Shown here piece after piece: positions 50,701 to 60,795 of a stretch of 64,000 nt of DNA. The stretch is taken from positions 33,544,751 through 33,608,750 of the forward strand of contig CM018032.1 in NCBI GenBank assembly GCA_008638375.1, given 5' to 3'. The notes below the pieces were generated by a model that was not told where the DNA came from, did no database searches, and was given only the letters and a program-made list of their open reading frames with translations. The number at the start of each line of letters is the position of its first letter. Within the stretch, counting starts at the first letter, position 1. Origin of the DNA: Nyssa sinensis. Taxonomy: Eukaryota > Streptophyta > Magnoliopsida > Cornales > Nyssaceae. Position numbers and translations under genes: made by a program.

Positions 50701-53700
50701 ATAAAAATTATTAAGAATATACTTAACATATACATATATATATATAGATATAGATGTTTCCCATTCATTCTATTGGATTGTCCCACATCGCCCATTTCAA
50801 GCCCCTCTAAGTAATATATAAGGGCCTTCTCTCCCTTTTCTTAACACTTGGGTTTTAAGGAGCTGACTTGAACTGGGCCTCTAATTTCAACATGGTATCA
50901 GAGCCAGACGGGGCACACACGGCGCTGTTCACTAGGCCTAACCACAGCCAAGAGTCGTTTCGACCGTTGTGGTCCAAGGGACTTGTTGGATTGTCCCACA
51001 TTGCCGGTTTCAAGCTCTTCTGCGCTATCTAAAATGGTTGGTTGCCCCTCTCCTTAACGCCATGGTTTTAAGGAGCTGCATGGGCTGGGCCTCCATTTCA
51101 ACTTGGTATCAGAGCCAGGCCAGAGCCCAACCTTGAGCTTCGGCCCGATACGGTCCAAGGGAGTGTTGGATATTGTCCCACATCGCTCCTCTGAAGCTCC
51201 TCTAGTCTATCTATATGGCTGGCTGCCCTTCTCCTTAACACCTGGGTTTTAAGGAGCTGAATGGGCTGGGCCTCCATTTCAACTTGGTATTAGAGTCAAG
51301 CCAAAGCCCAACCTTGAGCTTCGGCACGATGCGGTCCAAGGGGTTGTTGGATATCGTCCCACATCGCTCTTTTGAAGCTCCTCTGGTCTATATATATGGC
51401 TGGCTGCCCCTCTCCTTAACACTTGAGTTTTAAGGAGCTAACTTGAATTGAGCCTCTAATTTCAATATAGTATTAGAGCCAGACGGGGCACACACGGGGC
51501 CGCTCACTGGGCCTGACTGTGATACCCCAACCCGAGTTGTAACTGAGCGAGCCGATAAGATTTTAAGTTACGACGATGAATTAAACGGTATGGATTTTCA
51601 ATAGTTTTGAATATATGGACGAATGCTAGGGCAAACGAATAGCGAAAAAATAAATAAATAAATAAAAATAAAAATAAAATAAATAAAACAAAAATAAAAA
51701 TAAAATAATAATTAGAAAGAAAAAAATGGGAAGTTGAATGTGTGGATAATATATACATATATATATATGTAGATATATAGGTATAAACATAGAAATATAT
51801 ATATATATATATATGTGTGTGTGAAGGTGTAAATAGGTGAAGCAGTTACAACATGTAACCGTGTGTTAAACAAAAAAAAAAAGAGGAAACTGAAGGGGGA
51901 GTGATATGTGCAAGAAGGGAAATGAAAGGTCAGAGAGAGAGATCTAAAGACAGAGAGAGAGGGGGAGGAAATTAAGAGAGCAATATATATATATATATAT
52001 ATGTATATATACCAATTGAAAGCATGCCAAGCATACTTTAGAAACAAAAGAAAAAAAAATAGAGAAGAAAGAAAGCAGAGCAAGCAGGGTGTTGCGGCAC
52101 AAGTAGGAAGAAAAAAAAAAGAATAAGAAAAGGAAGGAAGGGGTTGAAGGTGGGTCACTGGAAAAGAAGAGAAGAAAAATGAGGCAAAGAAGGAGGAGCC
52201 GAAAAGTTAGGGACGTGCAACAGGAAAAAAGAAAAACGGGTAAGAACTGAGTTTTCTGTTCTTCGATTTTTTTTAAAGCATGAATGATCAATTTGATTTT
52301 AGGCTTTATTAAGCATGGAAATTGGTTTATATTGCAATTTGAATCAAGAGAAACGATCCCGAAATGAGTGAGAAAATGGGATTTATAGGGAATGAATAAA
52401 AAATTGGGTTGTGTAATTTTGATGCGTTTAACTTGGTTTAAACAATGGGGGATTATTCCTAAGAGGTGCAAAAATTGAATGGGAGAAAAAATGGGCCAAA
52501 ACAGTAGAGAAAAAAGTGGGAAAAAGGGGAGAAAAGGGGCTGCCGAAAAACCGCACAGCTCTGGTGGAGCTGAGGTTTTCCTTGTTTGGGGGGAGATCCA
52601 GCACTCCAATCGGAAAACCGAGGGTAGATTTGACTTGCCCATGAAGCATAGGTTCGGGCCCAGTGGAAACCGCGAGAAAATTCGTCGCCGGCGAGTCGCT
52701 GTTGATAGAGAAGACCACCGGCACTGCGTTGGGAGAGAGACGCACGGCTAGGTTTTTGTTTCTTGATTTGGGCCAAACCGGGTTGGGTCTAACCCAACCC
52801 ACCCATTTAGAGGGTTGCCCAACACTGTTTCTTTATGGGTCATGTTTTAAATTGGAGTTTAGGGGGTGTTTGGTTGTGAAAGAGAAGTTATCCATTGTTT
52901 GGCTTACAATTTACAATTGTACAGGAAATGAAAAAAAATTGTATGGCCAGTGACTTGAACCTGTGACCAAGGGGGAAGGGTGAGAATAATGGACCACTAT
53001 GCCACTAAGGCACATGTGGTCTATTTGGGCTCAAATACTATATGTATTAGTTACATTTAATTAATTGAGATAATTACACTTACCTCCCTTGAGGTTTCTG
53101 AAAATTGCAGAAACCTCCCTTATAGTTTATGAAATAACACTGTACCCCTTCTGGTTTCAATGTCGATAACAAATTTTCCCCTGCCGTCCATGACCGTTAG
53201 TTGACCTAACAGAGTTTGATGATGTAAGCAATTCTTTTTGTCTAAATGCCAATTTTACCCCTTACAAATCATTGTTAAATGACAAAACTATCCTCACTTT
53301 AATAATAATTTTTTTAATTAAAAAAAAACAAAATTTCTCCTTCCATCTCCTCTCTCTCTACCTTCCTTCAAACGCATTTCTCTCTCTCCCTCTACAGCCC
53401 ACTTTCTCTCTCTCAACTTCAAGAATCCTCTTCCATGGCCCCTGGTTTTCCTCTTTCTCTCTCTTTATATATCACCTCAATCCTCCTCTTATTTTTCCAC
53501 AAGTTTAATCTACCAATTTTCTCTCATTTTCTACAGCTTTCTCACAACCCAAACAGTGCTACCTCCCCAAGGGTTCTTCTCGTGATCCAAGCACACAGTT
53601 GGATCATTGAAGGAGGTGGAATTTCTTTCAACTATAACATTTATTACAACATCTTACAACACTTAATATTACAGAAAATGATAGAGAATTTGGTAAGGGG

Positions 53701-56700
53701 ATAGAAGCACGTCCTGCATCCGACATGTCAAAGCAGCTTGAAGCCCTGCAACTCGTGCATACTTAAAAGGAAAAAGCAGGCCAATTCACGCATCTTCCGT
53801 AGAGTACCAGAAAAGCCCTATGAGCTAACTTTCCATGTAACGGCAAAGAACAATCGGACCTATGAAAGTCACATCTTTTACTAATATACACGGGCTTCTG
53901 AGAGGATTCTTTAATCAACCCAAACCTGCAACAAAGTGCTTAATTTCTACCATTTACAAGTTGAGAGATGTTCCCAATGGTAGAAGAAGGATGCAAGCTG
54001 GAAGGACTTGGACAAGATATTCTTTACTTGGACAGGAGATAGACAAAGGCGGTAGAGTGTTTAGTTCCTTCTCCAAGCGAGCAAAGTCCTTTTTTCAATT
54101 TCCCTTAGATACGATATCAAGCCCTTTTTAGGTGTAGAGATCTTTTTGGTTTTGGGGTTAGCGATATAGAGAGAGAAATATTACGTGAGAGCGAGAAAGG
54201 AAGAGAGAAAGAGAGAGAACCAAAAAAGTTGGTATAGGTTGCGCTTTCTCTATCTTAATTTCTGTTATTTGTCTCTATTTCCTGTTTCATTTGATCCCAT
54301 GCTCGTCATTTCGCTTAACTCATTCATACCCTTTTGTCCTCTGTTTCTGCTTCATCAGATCAATCCCAGATAAAAGTATAGATAGAGAGAAGGAGAGCGA
54401 TACAAGAAAAAGAGAGCCTGGCGTACCCACCATTGCAGACAAGCAACAACAGCCTAGCGTACCCACTATATCCAATTGGGGATCCAGATTTGTACCCACC
54501 ATTAAAACAAACACCCATTCAAGTGCAATGGTAGCTGCTTGGCATATTTTCGCAGACAGCTTCCCCTCGGCAATTATTGTTCCTTCGGTCATCACACTCG
54601 TTGAATGGCGGTGGTGGTGTTCAATGGCAGATCTAATCTATACTTAGGGGCAATACATACCAGAAGGGTTAAGAGAGAGATGGATTTTTGGGTTTTGATA
54701 GAAAATGGATTTGATAGAGAGAAGAAAATGGAGAATTTAGGGTAGGAAAATGGAGAATGTAGGGCAGCAGAATGGATGATAGTGAAGATGGGTTAATTAA
54801 TATATAAGGGTATATTAGTAATTGACTCTATTTCGTTAACGCTGTTTGTCCGACCAAACTGACAAGGGGACAGTGTTATTTCAAAAACTATAGGGGAAGT
54901 TTCTGCAATTATCAGAAACCTCAGGGGAGGTAGGTGTAATTTACCCTAATTAATTTAATAAATTAGTTTAAATTAATTAATTTCCAATTAAATTCTGACG
55001 CGTAAATTAGTCGAATGAATAATGCAAACTTACTGTTTTGGACCTTATGGATTCAATGGTGAGGTCTGTTTCACGAGATGGCATCCTGAAAAATACAATA
55101 CCCGTAGAAATGCCAAAATGACCAAAATACCCCTAAGTCAAAAGTGAGTCAAACGGACTCCGATTGAGTTAAGTAAATAGTGAATTTTTATTATTTCAAA
55201 CCTTTTGGACTCAACGGTGAAGTCCAAATTGTGAAAACAGAACCCAAAAAATAAAAACGCGTAAACGACCATTTTACCCTTGGGCAAATTAGATCAAATT
55301 AAAAGTTGTAAAAGTATAAATAAATAAAAGAGATATTTAGAGTAGTGAGGCATAAATTTGATAAATGACATAAAAGTTGAAACGTGTTTATTGATATATA
55401 GGAGACTCGAAAGGAAAAAGGAAGGTCACGGACTACTAAGACGTGTTGATAAGGCAAGTAAACTTCTATCTCTTATACGTGGTTTCCAAGCCACATCATT
55501 TCTATTTCTGCCAGAACTTTGTACTCATGTATGTAACCGCTATTGTTATCCCACCATTGATATTTTCATATCTGGTGGTTGCCTATTGACTGTTACCTCA
55601 TTGTTGTTATGTTGTACTGCGTCCTTATTGATTGACGTTTACCGCATGCCATTCATACCTTATGCACTTCTTACAGAATAACGATAGAATCTTGATTTAT
55701 AATTGAATGTCGGATTTGTGCTCAGTCACAATATCCATCCAATTGTTTTCTGAGTTGGTAGAACCTACGGGTCGAGACTGTGAAGGGACAAATGGTGATA
55801 GGCGTGTTTTTATTAATTGACAGGACCTACGAGCCGATTGACGGGACCTACGGGTCGAATCCGTGATCGGACATATGGTGATGGGGGTGTTCTTACATAT
55901 GGAGTTATGAGGGTGTTTTATATGCATTGACCGTTCTCTCATTAATTGTGCTTGACTGTAACCGTTTTATTGTGGCAGTATTCATGTTGATTGTGATTAT
56001 TGTGCTTTATCCATATCCATGCCACACCACTACTCACACTTGTTATTGGGTTTTACTGTTCATTGTCCTTGTGGCACTTTATTGTTAAATGCAATTGTTG
56101 TCATGACTGGCTATCATGTTACCTTTAAATTCATGTTTTCCTATGTAATCCATAACCCGTATTTGAGATAGGCTTTTACTTACTGAGCTTTGTTAACTCA
56201 TCCCATTCATTATATTTTTTAGGTGAAACTACTACAGAACCACAGTAAGAGGTCAGGAGCGTAGGGAGACAGTTGAGGAGCACAATAGAATGATATAGTC
56301 TGTCACATGCACTCACCACCAACAGTGGTTAATGTTTAGTTTATTGTGAGTTTTACTTTCAATCTTTGAACAATATTTGTAATAACGCTTCCGCACTTAA
56401 ATGTTATGTTTACGTTACTTACTGTTATCATTAATACAAAGAATGAAAAAAGTAAGGACGACCATTGGGTCGGCCCCACGACACGAGATTTGCATAGGGT
56501 GGGTTTGGGGTCGTGACAGCTTGGTATCAGAGCAAAGTTTTAGGTTTTAGTGAGTCATGTGAGACAGGATTAGAGTACTAAGACTGTTGAGTCTAAGAAG
56601 TCAAGGTCAAGGTAACACTATGATAGATTTCCAAGCTATGTTAGGTTCTTACGTAAGTGCTAACCACAACGATTTAAATTGATTTGATTTTTACACCATG

Positions 56701-57517
56701 TTAGACCTATAGACTGATTTTTACACTATGCTAGACTGTATATGAACTGTTACGTAGTACGGTTAAACTTGATTCGATTCACTTAAATGTTATGTTTACG
56801 TTACTTACTGTTATTATTAATACAAAGAATGAAAAAAAAATAGGGACGACCATTGGGTTGGCCCTACGACACGAGATCCGCATAGGATGGGTTTCGAGTC
56901 GTGATACTGACCACAGCCAAGAGCCGTTTCGACCATTGTGGTCCAGAGCCGTTTCGGCCGTTGTGGTCCAAGGGGCGTGTTAGATTGTCTCACATCATCC
57001 GTTTCAAGCCCCTCTGAGTAATATATAAGGGTCCCTCTTTCCCTCTCCTCAACACCTGAGTTTTAAGGAGCTGACTTGAGCTGGGCCTCTAATTTCAACA
57101 CATTCCATTAGTATGCTCAAATTCCCTATTAATAATTCACAACTACTGAGATACAAAGAGAGATAAACTGAAATATCTCATAAATAAAAAAGTTAAGGCG
57201 ATGCCAAAGATTTTTGGGTATCTGACAATTACAGAAATTGAACTACTCTTCATAATCATGAATGCGAACAATCAACTAATAGTTCGTGTGTGTGTGTGTG
57301 TGATGTATAGATAGATGACATACCCGCTAGGGTAAACATCGCCATGGAGAGGGAACACAACAGAGGAACCAATTGGATTGACCCCCGATGACACTGAGAA
57401 TATTGATTGCCACCATTTTTGTGGTTGAGCATGAGAAGGTGCCGACGACACACAGAGACCCAAAAACACTACCACGAACAGCAGCAAGACCACAACCTTC
57501 CCGCCGAATCCCTTCAT
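41757..57517 (-). CDS. Aspartic protease, A1 family (nucellin/Asp1-like), 8 exons
   Basis: Secreted or vacuolar pepsin-like protease. Exons in gene order: 57517-57324, 50553-50433, 50107-49884, 43672-43451, 43365-43227, 42957-42757, 42068-41999, 41866-41757. Every junction is AG/GT and the phases join without a break, giving about 426 residues. The N-terminus MKGFGGKVVVLLLFVVVFLG is a signal peptide, followed by FPLHGDVYPSGFYYVELNIG. The first catalytic aspartate is in DPDTGSDLTWVQCD (exon 2) and the second in PIVFDSGSSYSYL (exon 5). Cysteine-rich stretches (CDATPCYKC; ICRDPLCAAL; CDYPDQCDYEVTYAD) match nucellin-type plant proteases. The end is GDISMQDKMVIYDNEKQMIG then WAAASCD and KSKTDVD. 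Length is usual for the group. Two introns exceed 6 kb because of transposons. The precise substrate is unknown. Confidence 0.95.
42172..42300 (-). repeat. Four 31 bp tandem repeats in a retroelement leader
   Basis: AAGATC recurs at 42184, 42215, 42246 and 42277, a strict 31 bp period, inside degenerate copies of a unit. On the minus strand the unit reads TAACTTATCAGAGCCAGTTA. It follows the LTR at 42337-42717 in that direction, so it lies in the untranslated leader. Confidence 0.8.
42337..42717 (-). mobile_element. LTR with primer-binding site in protease intron 6
   Basis: The 381 bp segment has TG...CA ends (minus strand TGTTGGCTAATTAAACC to TTTGTTCAACA). On the minus strand it is followed by ATTTGGTATCAGAATAATTT, a methionine-tRNA primer-binding site. 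The internal region is only about 270 bp before exon 7, and no second LTR is present, so this is a truncated element. Confidence 0.7.
43673..45109. other. 3' part of protease intron 3
   Basis: AT-rich intron with poly-T (44265-44280) and ATT repeats (43906-43922). No gene; open frames here are short and unlike any family. Confidence 0.45.
45110..45735 (+). repeat. Dispersed 1.5 kb repeat, copy 2, left part
   Basis: Aligns by eye with 7300-7740, including CAAGAAAGGTAT, TTCTACACATACC-ATTTGAT and the TTCATT..TACGTAA.ACAGGGTT blocks. It is cut off by the long LTR that follows; the right part resumes at 48463. Confidence 0.6.
45738..48462 (+). mobile_element. Probable solo long LTR (Ty3-like) in intron 3
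   Basis: About 2.7 kb, ending TTCGGGGCATGACA, similar to the LTR ends at 56518 and 60796. It contains two degenerate copies of a roughly 40 bp GC-rich unit near 46825-46905 (GATCCGTGAAACG in each). AGATGAGGCTCCTGGTACTT (from 47097) matches AGATGACGCTCCCGGCACTT in the minus-strand LTR at 60796. No primer-binding site follows its end, so it is a solo or 3' LTR. I found no flanking duplication; the left end is approximate. Confidence 0.6.
48463..49330 (+). repeat. Dispersed 1.5 kb repeat, copy 2, right part
   Basis: Continues the similarity to copy 1 (about 7745-8790): CGTTCAAACATGGAC, GTGTGGACTATGATTGGCTA, AAAATCCTAGAAACTT, ATAAACTAGGATTG, TTTGGTGGAGTGGATTTGCA and TTGTATCTGATTTATGTGCT, all in the same order. 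Confidence 0.65.
49331..49883. other. 5' end of protease intron 3
   Basis: Ordinary intron sequence between exon 3 and the dispersed repeat. No supported feature. Confidence 0.45.
51518..56906 (+). mobile_element. Long-LTR retroelement nested in the TRIM array
   Basis: The 5' LTR (51518-56518) runs TGTGATACCCC to GGTCGTGACA and is followed by TTGGTATCAGAGC, a methionine-tRNA primer-binding site (TGGTATCAGAGC at 56522-56533). About 260 bp of internal sequence remain, then the last 127 bp of the 3' LTR (56780-56906). The 5 bp duplication CTGAC lies at 51513-51517 and 56907-56911, inside a TRIM internal segment. Without its own insert the LTR was about 3.1 kb. LTR length and primer site suggest a Tekay/Del-type Ty3 element, but no protein domain is left to prove it. 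Confidence 0.88.
53067..54946. mobile_element. Non-autonomous Mutator-like element nested in the long LTR
   Basis: The 1880 bp element has about 80 bp terminal inverted repeats: left ATTACACTTACCTCCCTTGA, and at the right the complement of ATTACACCTACCTCCCCTGA, both followed by a CAGAAAC and a GAAATAACACTG block. A 9 bp duplication, TAATTAATT, flanks it (53058-53066, 54947-54955), the size expected of Mutator-like elements. No transposase is seen. The interior has a CT-rich leader-like stretch (53340-53430) before an ATG at 53435, and several short open frames with no family resemblance; captured host sequence is possible but unproven. Confidence 0.88.
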
Positions 57518-57582
57518 GTCTATCGCTCCGCCTCCGTGTGTGTTTGTATAAATTCAAGTGGTTTGGTTAAAAGTTATAACTA

Positions 57583-57757
57583 CCGGAAAATATAAATGTT
57601 GATGGGCTTCTCTGACAGTCACACAACAAGACAAAGATGAGAGTACTTTCGGTGTCCCAAAGGCTTCGGTCGTCCACAGCCGGAAAATATAAAGGTTGAC
57701 GAGGCTTCTCTGACAGCCACGCAACAAGACAAAGATGAGAATATTTTCGGTGTTCCC
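57583..57757 (-). promoter_or_regulatory. Tandem duplication in the protease promoter
   Basis: Two copies, 57583-57658 and 57680-57757, offset by 97 bp, share CCGGAAAATATAAA, GGCTTCTCTGACAG, CAACAAGACAAAGATGAGA and TTTTCGGTGT/CTTTCGGTGT blocks. They lie 66-240 bp upstream of the protease start codon, so they probably double any promoter elements inside. Confidence 0.8.
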
Positions 57758-57823
57758 GTGAGTAATTATGCGGTTGTCTCTCGTCAAGGAACTAACTCTC
57801 AAGACACGTCAATAATAACAGTG

Positions 57824-57855
<32 letters not shown>

Positions 57856-60795
57856 AAAAAATAAATTAATATTTTAACTACTATTAATTTAAAAATTAAA
57901 AAAATGATCAAAATTAAAATAATATTAAAAAAAACATAAAATGACAATTTTGTTATTTTGAAAAAAAAAACTAATTAAATAATGTATTTATAATTTATCA
58001 TATAAAATATGAAAAGTTAGTATAATTTTAAAAATTTTAAAAAGAAATTAACGTAATTGTTAAAAATCCTTACAAAAATCAATATAATTTACTTTTTTTT
58101 AATACTATGATGAAGAAGGAGGAATTAAACTCATATCAATTGAGTGGAGTGTGCACTTACTCTATTCGAATAAGACCATAATTTTAATACCAACATAATT
58201 ATGTCACTCTTCAGTAATAAAATGTTGTATGTGCTATGTCTTACTAAAATAAGTACAACATAATTTACATGTCAATCTATTGTTGAATGATGACAATCAC
58301 GTACTAATCGGAGCACCCAATACTTTATTGACAAAATGTTGTTACTTATTTTTGAAATGAGGTAAATAGATGGATTTTGTGTGTGTGATTTTTCGGTGTA
58401 AGATTATATGAAATGAGGTAAACATCTTCAATTTATATTATTTTTTTATTGTATCGTTATGTGATATGTCATTATGTAATATTTTTAAATTTGCCATGTG
58501 ATGTGATTTTTAAAATATTTTACATTAGAGATAAAATTAGATATATAAATTGAAAATCTTTAATATTACTCATATATATATATATATAATGGATATTTAA
58601 TTGATTTTGGGATTCTTTCGAGGAGTCTTTACTTGTGAACAAAGGAGTAAAAGGGGTATTGCTTTGGTTCATTTTATTCTGGTTTACCTTTCTTCTGTGT
58701 TGGGTTTAAAAGTACATTTTCTGAACTTTGAATGTGTGATTTCTTGTTAATGTATTATGCTTTCTTTATTCCTTTCCTCTCCTTGTGTTGGTAAAAAGAT
58801 ATGAAAAAGTTAATTCTTAGTTGTTAAATTCGGTCAAGATGATGACTCGACGTATAGATTAGATTAATGAGTCTGATTCAACTATGAAGTTATTAATCAA
58901 ATCGAAAGATCATAAATATAAATAAATAAATAAAATATATATATATATATTTAATATAATGATGCTGCACTTTTTCGTCCTGGCACACCGTAGGCTCCCT
59001 AGAACAATATTGTCTTCTTTGACTGCTTGTTGGTCTTACGGTTCGCATAGCTTTGTTTTTTCAGGGAGGAAAATGCCTTATGCTAGGAAGAGAGCAGTCT
59101 GGGGCTTATAAGCGACATCAGTTCTCGACTCTTATTCGATGTGAGATTCAAAGTGGCACAACATATAATAATTGTAAAAACTCAAAAAAAAATGACAAAT
59201 AATAATTTTTTTTCTTATTTCATGTGGTGATTTTATTAGTAATTCTTAAAAAATTAAAAAATACCTATTAAATATATAATTTCATAAAGAGATTGTTGGT
59301 ATGCACAATAAGTAACTTATATATGCATAATTGTGTATGTATATAATTACATATAATATACACTATTTTTATGTTTTATCATAAACAATATATTTATGTT
59401 TATTGGATATAAATATTTAAATTAAAAGTTATGTTAGTTATATGGTAATGTTACTCTCTTTTTTATTCTTGAGACCACAAGTTTAAACATTATAACTTAT
59501 ATTTTACTTCGTATCTTGCAATCCATCTGGTTCAAGTTGACTCACTCAGATTACTAGTTCACGTTGAAAATTGTCGAGTTGGCTTAATGGATCACTTCCT
59601 TACCTGATTCAAATAAATAACCAGCCCGATCTAAGCAACGGGTCACTTGTTCACTGGATCAACCCATCGGCTAGCTAGGCTGGATTTCATAATTGAATGA
59701 GAAGTTGAAAGGAATCAGTCACATATATATTTTATACACAACTAAATTAAAAATTAAAAGTAATTGATTCTCCCGTCTCATGATCAGTAACTACTACATA
59801 CAAAAGAATCTTACAACAAGAGTGATAAATCATGTTGGAAAAGATACAATTTCATTACTTCCATAATATGTAAGGTGACATTTAACATATGTGTCCATAT
59901 TCTATTATCTTGTTGTCAAAAATTCAATTAAAAATATATATTATTCTATTTTATAATATGAGATTAAAATTTTGTTAAATTCATTATCATCTTTTATTTA
60001 TATAAAACAAAAGCATATTTTTAAACAATTTTGAGCAAAATAATTTTGAATTAAAATAAATATAAATTTAATTTATCCATACAATAACAATAATCAGTGC
60101 ACATGTCCTGAAGCGCGTGAATTCTACTTGAATCTAATTAGAATTCTAGACATATGAGTTTACAAAAAAAAACACATCTCATCATAAGGCTTCATAAATA
60201 AAATACAACTTTTTCTAAAATTTATTACATTGCAAAATAATCCTATTACATCAATCTACTGAAAGTAATAAAATAAATAAGGATGTCGCACCAATATCTC
60301 ATATATACCAAAATAAATCTTGAAATTTCATACATCACACAGCATGTGTACTAAAACATCAATTTATTAAGCACATTCAACTATAACATACATTCACATG
60401 CATAACAGTATAATGAGTCTTAATAGATAACTCTATCACAACTCACCACAATGAGAATAGGTATTTGGGTCCAACATTTAATGTGATTCAATAATAGCAT
60501 GCAATAATAATGTATTAAACAATTATCTACATAATAATTAAAGAAGAATGATCCACACATAACCCAAAATTATGATCTATGCAAACATCACTTGTTTCTC
60601 AACTCCAAAGCTTTTTCAAGAATTTTCTACATTAAAAATAATTTTTTTCAAATTTTTAATCAAGTTTTGGGTCTAGGAAACTAATTTTTTAAGTCCAAAA
60701 AAAAAATTAAACATACGTAGAAAATTCAACAAAAAATAATTTGAAACCCCCAACAGTATACTAAACACTTATTCGTAATTTTAATTAATAATATA
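57758..60795. other. Intergenic region upstream of the protease
   Basis: AT-rich; (TA)n at 57822-57855. At 57990-58100 a TAAAATAT..GTTAGTATAATTTT then AATTAACGTAATTGTTA pattern resembles one end of the MITE family at 1685-2171. Elsewhere no repeat or gene could be assigned. Confidence 0.45.

Larger units (their letters stand above)
50771..57100 (+). mobile_element. TRIM array with five LTRs, in protease intron 1
   Basis: LTRs at 50771-50892, 50994-51103, 51164-51284, 51345-51467 and 56978-57100 share the start TGTTGGATTGTCCCACATCG (mutated in places), TTTTAAGGAGCTGA and the end ATTTCAACA. The first three are each followed by TGGTATCAGAGCC or a near copy; after the fourth it has decayed to TAGTATTAGAGCC. 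Internal segments are about 100, 60 and 60 bp, plus one split by the element at 51518-56906. A 5 bp duplication, CATTC, flanks the array (50766-50770, 57101-57105). Without the nested insert the array is about 0.94 kb. Non-coding. Confidence 0.9.

Noticed and set aside
51944..52802. Overlapping long open frames on the minus strand
   Set aside because: They lie in a purine/pyrimidine-rich part of an LTR, have low complexity and match no protein family I know.
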